A DNA stretch of 64,000 nucleotides, taken from NCBI RefSeq assembly GCF_007655135.1, contig NC_045134.1, positions 18,872,568 to 18,936,567 of the forward strand, written 5' to 3'. Shown here in pieces: positions 45,380-56,100 of this stretch (position 1 is its first letter; every line of letters starts with the position of its first letter). The translations under genes and the position numbers were made by a program. This DNA comes from Punica granatum. Taxonomy: Eukaryota > Streptophyta > Magnoliopsida > Myrtales > Lythraceae. The notes beneath the pieces were generated by a model that did not search any database, was not told the DNA's origin, and saw nothing but the letters and a program-made list of their open reading frames with translations.

Positions 45380-46240
45380 GCACACACATGTATGACTGGC
45401 TTCCATGAAAGCCCTAATTTGCCTAAATCCTCATTTGAAGATGATTCGACTCATCAACTCCCCACAATTAATACGTACATCAATACTTCAGTATCTTTTA
45501 CTTATTTATGTTCATGCATTTTCCAAGAATTAACAAGAAACTATACTTTTATAACCGTTTCTAATTATGACTTCCCAGTTCCACAAACAATTCCTAAATA
45601 CATGTTTTGTAATGGGCGCTAAGTAATGGCATTCATTTAATAAAAATGAAATTAAGGATTATATAATCAACCAAGTTTGCTTTATTTCAACTTTGAAATG
45701 TTGGCAAGGAGACCTAATTCTTGAATTAGTTATAATAAGTTGGTATGAACTAATTGATGAAAATAAAAGTCTAAAGAATGCGACACTTGATTCCATTAAA
45801 ATATGACTTATGTAAACTAGAGGATAACAAGGTTTTGTTTTCTCTAAATGTTCACGTGGTAGACATTCATTTCTAGTTTTGTAGTATTTATATGTATATA
45901 TTAATGTGCGTGTATATGTATATGTATATGTATATGCATATATATAGATGAAGATGGGTGGCTTCCAAGAAAGCCTTTTACCTAAATCTTTTTTTTGCTG
46001 AATCTTTTACCTAAATCCTTAGTTAAAGTTGATTCGACTCTTTAAGTGTCCACAATTATTACGTAGATAAATACTTTGAAATATTTTATATATTTATTCG
46101 TGTATTTTTCAAACATTAACATTAAATTAGACTTTGAAATTGAGTTCCACCTCTTCAATTTACGAAGAATTCCCAAATACACATTTTGTAATGGGCGGTT
46201 AGTAAATGCGCAAGGATACAGTCCAGGTATCTTAAAAAAA
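43331..46240. repeat. Array of about four diverged repeat units, each ending in a dinucleotide tract
   Basis: Shared blocks 'ccacaattaata', 'tttcaagaat', 'tgttggtaagg', 'tagacattcat' recur near 44250, 44817, 45144 and 45697. Units end in TA or related repeats (44455-44492, 45348-45375, 45890-45945). One unit is shortened. An insert at roughly 43412-44205 (GAGCCACGG-like start, GGGGTCAATTGACCCC inside) interrupts the first unit and resembles a common plant repeat. Confidence 0.75.
44455..44514. repeat. AT microsatellite abutting an alternating GC tract
   Basis: 38 bp of alternating AT (44455-44492) runs directly into 22 bp of alternating GC with one TA step (44493-44514), then CGGGC. About 60 bp of unbroken purine-pyrimidine alternation. 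Confidence 0.95.
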
Positions 46241-46489
46241 TATAATACCCGGACTCGAATTCTCAGCAGTGGACTTAAGAGCCGGTGTTGGCTGTTGGGG
46301 CGGTGGTGAGGTGGGAATCTTTCCTGTGGTGACAGTTCGAGGGGCAAACCGGCTTCTTCCTCAAAAAAAATAAAAAAATAAAAAATATTGAATGGTAAGT
46401 AATTATATAAAAATTCACCTTCAAACGACAAGTATAGCACTTTACAACTCTTTTTCCTTGTTTTCTCTTCTGCCTCATAGGTAAAAGCG
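46241..46489. other. Intergenic, nothing recognised
   Basis: Short stretch with A runs and no recognisable feature. Confidence 0.4.
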
Positions 46490-47340
46490 TATCTTTCCCG
46501 ATGAAAAATTTGATAGGTATGACTAACCTTCAACTGCCATCCATTTGACTGGTAGCTTCGTTCATAGAAAAAATCAAAAGGAGCGCCTTTCAATTACCAC
46601 AAGATATTATTCTTTGAAAAAATAAAGACGATTAATTATTCCTTCCGTCAGACCATATATGCATTGCATCTTCCTATTTATTAACTGGACCTATCAGATA
46701 TCAGATCGAAGCTCACTTTTTGAAGCAGTTGGGTGCAATTATCAAGACCAGCTCTGCTGAACGAGGCGCGGTGTCAAGCACAACATTTTTCATATTTTCT
46801 ATTTTATTTTCTGTATCAATTAAAAGATAAAAGAGAATATAATGCAATGCTGCACGATTTTATTGATAAATAAGAAAAGATTTCAAATTTCATACTTATT
46901 GTGAAATTATAAATTCCCTTTTATTGGCTATTATGATATTTGTTTCTCTGTACTATACCTATAGACCTCCCGCGTAATCGAAAAAAATTAATTAGAGAAG
47001 ACATGCGGTATGCGCATGATAAATTCTATTTGCTTTAAATATGATATTATTAAATTGTATTTCACCAATTACACAAATACCGCAATAATAAAAGCAATGT
47101 AATCGATTGCGGATTGGAAGGTTGACAGGACGTAGTAAAATAAGAAGAGATTGCCACGTGAGAAGAAAGAGGGGAGGGTAATAATATTAAATGGATAATA
47201 TTATATTTAAAATCTTCTATTTTAATTTAAAATGTATCATTTTGGAATTAAGAATAATGGATGCTTTCAATGTTTTAACACTTTCTATAAATAAGATTGT
47301 AGTTAACTTTCACTAAATAAAGTTAAAATTCTCCGTCTCT
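46490..47340. repeat. Dispersed repeat, copy 2
   Basis: Begins GACTAACCTTCAACTGCCA, which is repeated at 49485. The part 46950-47300 is the same dispersed repeat as 14360-14580 and 49735-50055. Confidence 0.75.
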
Positions 47341-47788
47341 TAAATTAAAAAGCTCATTTATTTTTTGAAATAGTACAAAAAAAGAGAGAAACTTTTTACT
47401 TTTTGTCTAAATTATAGTTTAATTAGAAGCATAAGATGAATTATATGAAAAATAATGGTCAGGTTCCTGTGATCAAAGCAGCGGTTCCCTTATTCTACTA
47501 TGTTTATATTTAAGTTTTTCTGTACTTTTATCGATTTCGATAAATATAGATTTTAAAAATGTGATTATGTGCTTTTTCTTAAATAAATTATGAAGTCTGT
47601 GAAGATACTCTTATTGAAAACGTGTCCCAATTGAGTTATCAAAAATTGGACAATCGCTAGTGCTCACGCAACACATAGGCTTCAAAGTAGTAAAATCAAG
47701 CTGGAATGGGTATGTTTACTCCTTGAATTACTGGATAGTTTATGTATTCGGGAGACACATTACTAGATAGTTTACGTATTAAGTAAAA
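47341..47788. other. Intergenic, nothing recognised
   Basis: AT-rich, with no gene or structure seen. Confidence 0.5.
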
Positions 47789-48182
47789 GGGGTTTTTACC
47801 CCATATAACTTATAGTTTACCCGTTTTATCAGATCTATCATATGTTTTTTTCGATATATCTCATGGTTTAAATTTTGCTTCAAATCTATCCCGCCTATCT
47901 CCGTCAATGTTTAACGGTTTGCCACTGTAACTTTTTATCCGGGATAGATTTGAAAAAAAAAATGAAAATCATGGGATAGTTTTGAGAAAATAATTAAAAT
48001 CATATGATAGATTTGGAAAAAAAAATTAAAATCATGGGATAGTTTTAGAGCCTACTAACGTAACGGACAAGATAACGCCGGAATAGATTTCGAGCAAAAT
48101 ATAAATCATGAGATATATCTGATAAAAATATATATATATATAACAAAATAAGTAAACTATATGGTATATGGCGTAATTTTCC
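47789..48182. mobile_element. Hairpin MITE (family B) copy 3, diverged
   Basis: Ends GGTTTTTACCCCATATAA and GGCGTAATTTTCC are inverted, and the interior keeps the ATAGATTTGA units and GGGATAGATTTGA arms. It is more diverged than copies 1 and 2, has lost most of the central palindrome, and has no clear target duplication. Confidence 0.7.
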
Positions 48183-48884
48183 AAAGGTAAAATCAAGCTG
48201 AAAATTTTCAGTCTCATGTATGATGACTTGAGAAAATTCTCCTATCCCATCTCTAGAAAAGATTCTGTCAGCATTCTGTGTTTGCAAAACTCGATCGTCC
48301 CCTCTTCTGTAGCCTTTAAGAGCAGCGCGAGAGATTTACATGTTGTTTCAATTTAATTTCTGATTTCTATTTCTTTGGAATAAGTACACTTTGAGTCTTC
48401 CACGTTTGGTTGAATGTTTGATTTCGTCCTTTTCATTTTTTTTGAGTTCAATTTCGTCCTTTACGTTATAATAATTGTTTCATTTGGTCCTTTTGTCACT
48501 CAAATTGTCTAAATTACTAATTTAAGAGATGATTTCGTGTCACGCATATATTTCCGCTTAGTTGGCAATTTTTTTTGTTAAATACATAGGTGGCAACTTT
48601 AAAATATATTATTTGTAATTTCCATGTGAATAAAAAATAATTTTGAAATTTAAAAAATGAAAAAAAAAAGGAAGAGAAAATACTCTTCCGAACATGAGAT
48701 GAGAGCAGTGAATTATTAGGTGAGGTCCGAGGTAGTCGCAAATGTACTACATGACAGGTCCTTACAAATGTAGGAAGGAAAGGTACGACAGGCTTCAACA
48801 TCATTTTTTTGGATGAGAAAACATGGCAAAATACCCCTTGCAAAAAATGAAACAATTACAAAATATAAAAGCGTAATAAGGAAG
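48183..48884. other. Intergenic, nothing recognised
   Basis: Pyrimidine-rich runs (TTTCGTCCTTTT twice) and no recognisable gene. Confidence 0.45.
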
Positions 48885-49190
48885 CCCCAATAATATTGCT
48901 AAAAATTAGTGGCTCAAGACTCGTCAAGAGAAAACTAATAGAAATAAACCCCTATTGGCAAATGAAATACACTCCAAACTAACCAATCACCGTGAGTTTC
49001 CCTAAAGAAAAATGTGTAAAATCTGGAAAGACCCAACAATTCTCGAACAGGTTTGACTAGGGAAACGACATACTACCTCGGAATCCAGCTCAAGAACAAC
49101 TGCCTATACCCCATAGTCCGCACTATTTCCAATCCCGTGAGTACGGCCCAAAGTTCAGCGGTGGCAGCCATAGATATCCCAAAGTTCAAC
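48885..49190 (-). pseudogene. LINE RNase H remnant
   Basis: On the minus strand the sequence reads GISMAATAELWAVLTGLEI and MGYRQLF, followed after a frameshift by ELDSEVV. This is the RNase H-like tail that follows reverse transcriptase in many plant LINEs. Several stops and shifts. No RT domain or poly(A) tail is visible nearby. Confidence 0.7.
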
Positions 49191-49469
49191 ATCAATTTTT
49201 TAGAAACAAATTCATAGAACTTTCCTTTCCAAAAAATAAAAAATAAATTAATTACGTGTTGGTCATGTTTAAATTTAAAGCGGGCATCGACTGATATAAG
49301 TTCGAACTAGTTCAGTCTATGGCAAATCGATAGACCGTCAAAAAATCAAATATAAAATCTCTGAAAGTTATCGAGTTAGAAAGGGTGCTGTTGCACTGCT
49401 CCCCTTTCCAGTGTAAGCACTATTGCTATAGTGCTTTATTTGATTACTTCGTTGAATTTTCCATAGAGA
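49191..49469. other. Intergenic, nothing recognised
   Basis: Includes a moderately GC-rich stretch near 49380-49440. No assignment. Confidence 0.4.
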
Positions 49470-50130
49470 GAAAAGCATAGGTAGGACTAACCTTCAACTG
49501 CCATCCATTTGAGCGGTTGCTTCATCGAATATAATGATCCTTTCATCGTAGCATGTGCATGGCAGCTTCCCATTTTATATAACTAGATCTATCACATATT
49601 TGATCGAAGTTAATTTTTCGGAAGAGTTGGGTGCAATTATATTAAAGGAATAACCGGCTCCTTAGCACACTGCCAGGTGTCAATTAATTGGAAGATATTT
49701 TTCATATTTTTTCTTTTATCCCCTGTAATATTAATTAAAGAAGACCACGCTATCCGTACAATAAAATATGTTCGCTTTAAATACTATATTACTACATCGT
49801 ATTTTGGAAATTTTTAGATACAAATTTTGCCATAATAAAAATAAAGCGTCAGAATTTGGATTGAAAGGTTGAGGGAAAAGATCAAAATAAGGTGTGATTG
49901 ACACGTCAGAGAAAAGATAAGAGGAAAATAATATTAAATGGACATAATTATCTTTAAAATCTTTTATTTTTAAAATATATCACATTTAAATTAAGAGTAA
50001 AGAATACTTTCGACTTTGCAATCACTTCTTACATGTAAATAAGCTTGTAATTACAATATCGAATTTCTGCTAAGAAGAATATAAGATGCTCATCTCTTAA
50101 GTGAAAAAGTTTATTTATTTATTTAATAAA
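49470..50130. repeat. Dispersed repeat, copy 3
   Basis: Paired with 46490-47340 in the same order and orientation: GACTAACCTTCAACTGCCA, then GAAGACCACGCTATCCG, then AAATAAGCTTGTAA. The offset is about 3.0 kb. Confidence 0.75.
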
Positions 50131-50464
50131 TTACACAAAAAGTAGAAACTTTTTATTCTTTGTTTCAGTTATGGAACCACTTTTCATACCTTTCAACTGC
50201 CATTCTCCGTCTCTAAAAGTTTGTTTATTTTCTAATAAATTACACCAAAAAATATAATGTTTCGATATTTTTGCCCCAATTTTACAACTTTTTTTTCCTT
50301 ATAACAGGTCCCGTTTCAATTTTGTCTCAAATATGACACGTCACTCATTGACTGTCAAGGGTTCACCTAATTACCTACATACATGAAGGATAACTATTGG
50401 ATGTGGACCCCGATGAGCCAATGGAAAAGCGAAACTTACACAATTATCTCTTAACTATAGAAAA
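50131..50464. other. Intergenic, nothing recognised
   Basis: AT-rich with no feature seen. Confidence 0.4.
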
Positions 50465-50912
50465 CTAGAGCATGACCCGTATTACGCGCGGAATAAAAAA
50501 TACTTCTATGTTGAAAATTGTAGCCACTTAGGTGAGATATTGCATAAATTATTTTTCATTTTATGAGTTACTAATTTGCATATGGACTACACGCGAATTT
50601 TTATACAGTAACTTCGTAACAAATAATATAAAAAATTAGAAAAAATAAAGAAAAGTTATTTTACCTTGTGTTTAAATTATGAGAGAGAAGAAAGAGAAAA
50701 TTAAGAATTGTGGAAAGTAAGAGAAAATTAAGAAAAGAGTGTGAGAGAGAATATTTTATATAATGACAAAAATATTCAAAATCAATATCTTTTTAAATAG
50801 CTACTTTTTTAAATTGGTGATTGAGTAATTTCATAATATGTGTTTTTTATATTTACAATATGAGGCCAGTTGCAAAACATAACTTTCTCTTATATATATA
50901 TATATATATAGA
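50465..50912 (-). mobile_element. Helitron-like element, 448 bp, minus orientation
   Basis: On the minus strand it starts A|TCTATATATATA (5' end at 50912) and ends with a GC hairpin-like CCGCGCGTAATACGGG, then CTCTAG|T (CTAG at 50465-50468). TC start, hairpin, CTRR end and A|T insertion all fit non-autonomous Helitrons. The hairpin is imperfect. Confidence 0.55.
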
Positions 50913-51810
50913 TGACCAATAGATATGTCATCTCTATCATGTCTACATCCAGATAATATAGACCACAACATATCTTGCCGTTTTCATTGTCCCCCACATA
51001 AATAAGCTGTCCCAAGATTTTTCATCCCTGAATATTACAATTTCAAAAGCAGAATCGGGGGCAAAAAGAGATGAAAGTGACTTCCCTCTATGTTTCAACT
51101 TCGTTCTCTATCTTATTTCCGAAAATTCACTCGGAAAAAGGTTGTCCAATTAACAGAGCGTTTTAGCCTTGAGTGGAGGAGGAAATGATCAAGGTAGTGG
51201 CGATGGCCGAATTATTGACAAAGGTGTGATCGTTCTTTGGAAGCTTATCTGCAAAATAAGGAATTTCGAGAAGAGCTAGGATGCCCTGCCTTAGTCGCTG
51301 GCATGTTGGGAAACATATATTGTTCTTTCGATGAAATAAGAGACGCTTACGCTTTGTCTTAGGCATCAAACTTTTGCTTTATTAATTTGCTCAAAAGGAA
51401 AAGGAAACTTTGAGCCCTTAAATTAAATCTAGATGTGAGTACATGGGCTGGTCAAATCTACAATATTAGAGTTGAAAATTAATGCCTGTATGTACGATTC
51501 ATGCAAGCAACTTGTATTTTTTCAGGTAAATTATTCGACTCAAGTAATTTATTTGGTTTTTACGTAATTTTAATTGAATTATAAGAAAATTACTGAAAAG
51601 TTTTTTAAGTAAACACATCTATGTACCATAAATGCATTTCAAATCTATGTTCACAGAGTTCTACATGTGACGATGAGTAAACAATCAACTTATTTATATC
51701 CGTCTACATATAATATTGATTTGGGCTTCTCTCAAGGAGAGCTTGCTACATTATTTTATTTTATTTTTAGTTATTTCTCAGCAGTTCATTGATGGAAAGA
51801 GTTTCTCTCA
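50913..51810. other. Intergenic, nothing recognised
   Basis: The minus-strand frame 51163-51369 (68 aa, basic start MPKTKRKRLL) has no recognisable domain, so I do not call it. Otherwise AT-rich. Confidence 0.4.
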
Positions 51811-52475
51811 TCAATATATAATCAATATATAATATATAAAAACCGAAGCACGAAGTCACGTAAACTCTATTTGAGAACGCTTAGTTCTCTAATTTTTCTC
51901 TATTTCTAGGCCAACTCTCAGCACTCTAAATTTTCTCGATTTTTTTATTATTATTTTAATCTTTAAAAATTTAAGATACTCAATTATTATCTTGAAAAAT
52001 GTATGTAACTTTTAATATTCTCGAGAAGATATATATGGACTTTCTGTTCAATGAAAAAAAAGGAGAAAGAGATAATAACTTTTTATCACAAATTGAGAAG
52101 TCACATCTTTGCATCACAAAAATTAAAAAATAAGTTAATAAAAGTCATTTTTAATAAAAATATCCAAATATTTAAATTAAGTAATTTAAACGAGAAAGTC
52201 ACCAAATACAATTAGGAAACATAAATTTTAAAAAATTGAGAAATTAGATTTTGCGTAATATACAATAAATAAATATGTAATGAACATTAAATAAGAGAAT
52301 CGGCTGTAAAATTGACACTAAACTGCTTAAAATCAATCCAAAGTCTAAAGTATTAGTAACTATTGTTCAAAATAAGAAATTAACTATTGAAAATTCTTAT
52401 TGTTCATAATAAATAAATTCATGAATAATTATTATATATAAAAAAACTCGTGCAATGCACGGATTTGAAAACTAG
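51811..52475 (+). mobile_element. Helitron-like element, about 665 bp, plus orientation
   Basis: 5' end A|TCAATATATAATC (51811; 51822 is an alternative), then the common ATATATAAAAACCGAAGCAC. The 3' end has a perfect hairpin CGTGC-AAT-GCACG at about 52449-52461, then AAAACTAG|T (CTAG 52472-52475). No helicase is encoded. Confidence 0.65.
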
Positions 52476-53003
52476 TTAATGTAATTTTAGAGAATACTTC
52501 TTTAATATGAACTATCTTATTGAAACACAGGTAATTTACTAATTTTCTATATAAAATGATTAAACAAATATTCTCTCATCTTATCAAACATTCAAATCAT
52601 GCAAGCGTGAAGTGAATAGTTTCCCATTCTTTCAGAGAAATTATTTGCTCGCATTAAAATAATGCCAACTTTATATAAAGAAAACATCCCACCTTTTTCA
52701 CAAATTAACTACAGATGGTCCCGGCTCTCCATGTGAATGATCAATTTTAAAAAGGGAAATAAAAATTATATATCATATTTAACTTTTGGGTTTCAAACCG
52801 ATGCTGATGAATAATGAGAATCTTTTTTTTTTCCCTTGCCTTTTTATGGCATACACTTTTTTTTTGGTAGAACTCTTAGTCTCGCTTGCAAGGCAAACCT
52901 CGAATATTAGATTTAACGACCAGTCAGGTCAGCCCTTCCAAATGAAATTGCCTGCAATTTTAATGTGCTACACTCCGAGATAAGATATATATATATATAT
53001 AGA
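52476..53003. other. Upstream region of the laccase gene
   Basis: AT-rich flank with a TA microsatellite at 52984-53000. No gene. Confidence 0.5.
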
Positions 53004-53010
53004 TATAAAA
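53004..53010 (+). promoter_or_regulatory. Candidate TATA box of the laccase gene
   Basis: TATAAAA 176 bases upstream of the ATG at 53186, in a position that would give a 5' UTR of about 140-150 nt. It sits next to a TA repeat, so it could be coincidental. Confidence 0.45.
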
Positions 53011-53185
53011 GATACGTACGGAACAGAAAGTATGTTGTCAGGTTTAGCTATAAAGACATTATTGAAGTCTGCTCTCCACCCTGCAACTGTATGCAGTTCA
53101 CTAAATTTTATCCATTTGCTCGCTGCTAGCTAGCGGATAGTTCCCAACCACGCACCACGCCGGCCCTACGGCAGTCGTCGAGAGG

Positions 53186-56100
53186 ATGGAGAAGACATCA
53201 GCTCCAGCAGCTTCCATAGTCTCAGAGCTTCTCTTGCTTCTCGTGTTCCTCGCTGCTGGTCCCCTCCTCCAATCTCCGGTTGAGGGTGTTGTTCACTACC
53301 ACGACTTCGTGGTACTTACCCATACATACGCGTAACTCTCTCTCTACATATATATATATATATATATATATAGTACATATATTTCTGATAAGTAGTGTGA
53401 TATCTATATATGCTAGTATGATATCCATGCTACGGACCAACACCGTCATTTTATTTTTCATTATTGCCAACAATGTTTACTTTTATAAGCTGATTGATAA
53501 CAACTTCTGAAATTTTAATGAACTCATAGTAGTTTGGAACGAAAAGTCTTCCATATAATAGCGAGAATAATGTCATTTTTCTTACGATCACAAAATTAGA
53601 AATCTCCTGAGTATGAGAAATTAGGAAAGAAGAAGTGCTTAGAAAACATAGAAGGATCGATTGCTCTTATAGAAATCTTATTCATACCTAAAAATGGAAA
53701 ATGGTGCCTTCGAGTCATTCTCATCTAACGATATTGATGCATGATCAAATTTAAGAGAATACTCTCCATCTTCAGATAAAAAGCTTAAGACTTCGTCATC
53801 ATATGATATCGAGACAGAGTAACACATAAATATTATTATGCCCATACTTTCAAGAAGGATGTGCCTCCCTGTATCATGACGGTTCCTTCTTGTTCCACCA
53901 CTAGATTGAATGCATCAATCTCTAACGTAGGATCGATAACTTTTTCATCCCTATGGAATTGATAGAGAGAATCCACCTTATCACAAATTGCAAAAGATAG
54001 AAAGGAGATAACAAAACGAATTGAATCCTCTTTGTATGCTCTTTATATATTGAGGAAGCTCAAATGAGTCGATAAACTATGCATATAGGCATGACACAAT
54101 TTCAAGAAAATGATGAGATATGCTTAAAGCCCTCCTGCTTCCTTGTAATTCCTCCTCATGTTTGAGCTCCCATGATATCCTAAATTACACCTCAAAGCTT
54201 AGTGGGTATTAATTTTGATAGATTTTGGTAAAGAATAATTTGGGTAATAAAACTTACTGTATATAACTTTCATTTTCTAGTTCGTTATATAGATATATAA
54301 GATATACATAGCTGATTTAGTTCCTGTTTTAGCTAAGGGAGAAGAACTTCACGAGGCTATGCAGCAACAAGAGCATGCTGGTGGTGAATGACAGCTTCCC
54401 AGGCCCTGTGATTCGAGTCCACAAAGGGGACACTGTATATGTCAATGTCCACAACCAAGGAGATTACGGCATCACCATCCACTGGTATATTCAACTCTCA
54501 TGAGAGCTCATTTATGTGTTGTCTAACGTTAATTGCACCTGATCGATTAGTTTGCTTGACACTCGTTCACAAACAAATCTAGCACCACTTGAAGTGTATG
54601 GGTATCATTATATTTTGGGTGTCAACCGGGATTTTGCCTAATTATATCTTTGTGGTGATATATATTACAGGCATGGTGTGAAACAACCGGGAAACTCGTG
54701 GTCTGACGGTCCCGAGTACGTTACGCAATGTCCCATTCAACCAGGAACAAATTTCACCTATGAGATAATATTCTCCAATGAAGAGGGAACTCTCTGGTGG
54801 CATGCACACAGCGACTGGTCCCGCTACAGTATTCACGGAGCAATCGTTGTCTACCCAGTCAATGGAACCACATACCCTTTCCCAACCCCCGATGGCGAAG
54901 AAATAATCGTCCTTGGTACGCCAAATATCTAATTAACAAACATCTGGTTATTTATTTGTTAAGGGCCCAACGGTAGGATGGAATGGAAAGTAGATCGATC
55001 TATATCATATTGATGTTTGGGGAAGCTATTAAATGGGCCAACCGGTAAAGTAAGGGGTCGGGCCTGATTTAGCTCAAAAGGGCTGCAACCTTTTATCTAC
55101 AGTCCAAACATTGCCATATAATTATTGCTCAACTGGGTACAAGCCCGCCCATAGAGCAGGTGTAAAAAAAATTAATACATCAAAAAATGATCTGATAAAT
55201 GGAGAAACCAACTTTTAAATTGAGATTTATTTACGAATTGAGAATTTTTTATATAAAAATTAACGTCATAAAAGCTATGGAGTGAAAGTGGGAGAAGGGG
55301 GAGAATCATCATAATGCATATCCTTTTTTCTTCTCCTTTTCCAAATGCATCACTGAGGAGACTCGGAGATGACCCACAGATGATTTTGCCATTCCTTATC
55401 CAGTCTCTTGATCTCTGTGGTCCGTCAGGTTTACTTTTATATTTACTCTCATATTGATCTAACAAATCAGAAAGATCACCTGTTAAATTGGAGAAATTTT
55501 TCGTCAAAGAAATTGATACAATTTCAAGTTCATGTAATCATTATATCAAATTCAAAACGTTGCAAATTCTATCAGAAAGAGTGAATTTATGGTTAAAAGA
55601 GGCTAAAGCCAGTCCCTCAAAACGATTGGATAATCTTGTAATATTCTTTAACTAAATTCAATTTCTAATATTAAATCAATAGAAAAGAAAATAGAATCTA
55701 ATTTTTTAAGCTAAAAACTAAGTGTAGTATTATAATTATAAGCGTCTCTTTTTTATTTAAATCATTCAAAATATCAATCTCGATCTTGAGATTTCTATTT
55801 CAAAAAATAGATTAAAAAATTGCGTCCAATAACAAAAGTTTAGGAGACCTCTGTCCTATCAATTAGACTATGGACGCTTTTTTATTTCCGATTTTTTTCG
55901 TATTTTTGAGTTTTTATATTTGTATATTAGATGGGTGAAAATTACTTATTCAATTCAATGATTTATAATATATAACAGAATATTTCTATTAAATAGATTC
56001 TGATACAGCGGGTAGTGCGAATCCAACCTGCATCATTAGCTCTAAGATAAATGGCAGTAGAGTTTCTATTATCTTTTTTTTTTCAAAGACATGGAACCTA

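Noticed and set aside
46042..46593. 183-codon minus-strand frame
   Set aside because: Spans parts of different repeats (array end and dispersed copy) with poly-A runs; no motif and low-complexity aromatic content.
51163..51369. 68-aa minus-strand frame with basic N-terminus
   Set aside because: No homology recognised and no supporting splice or promoter context.
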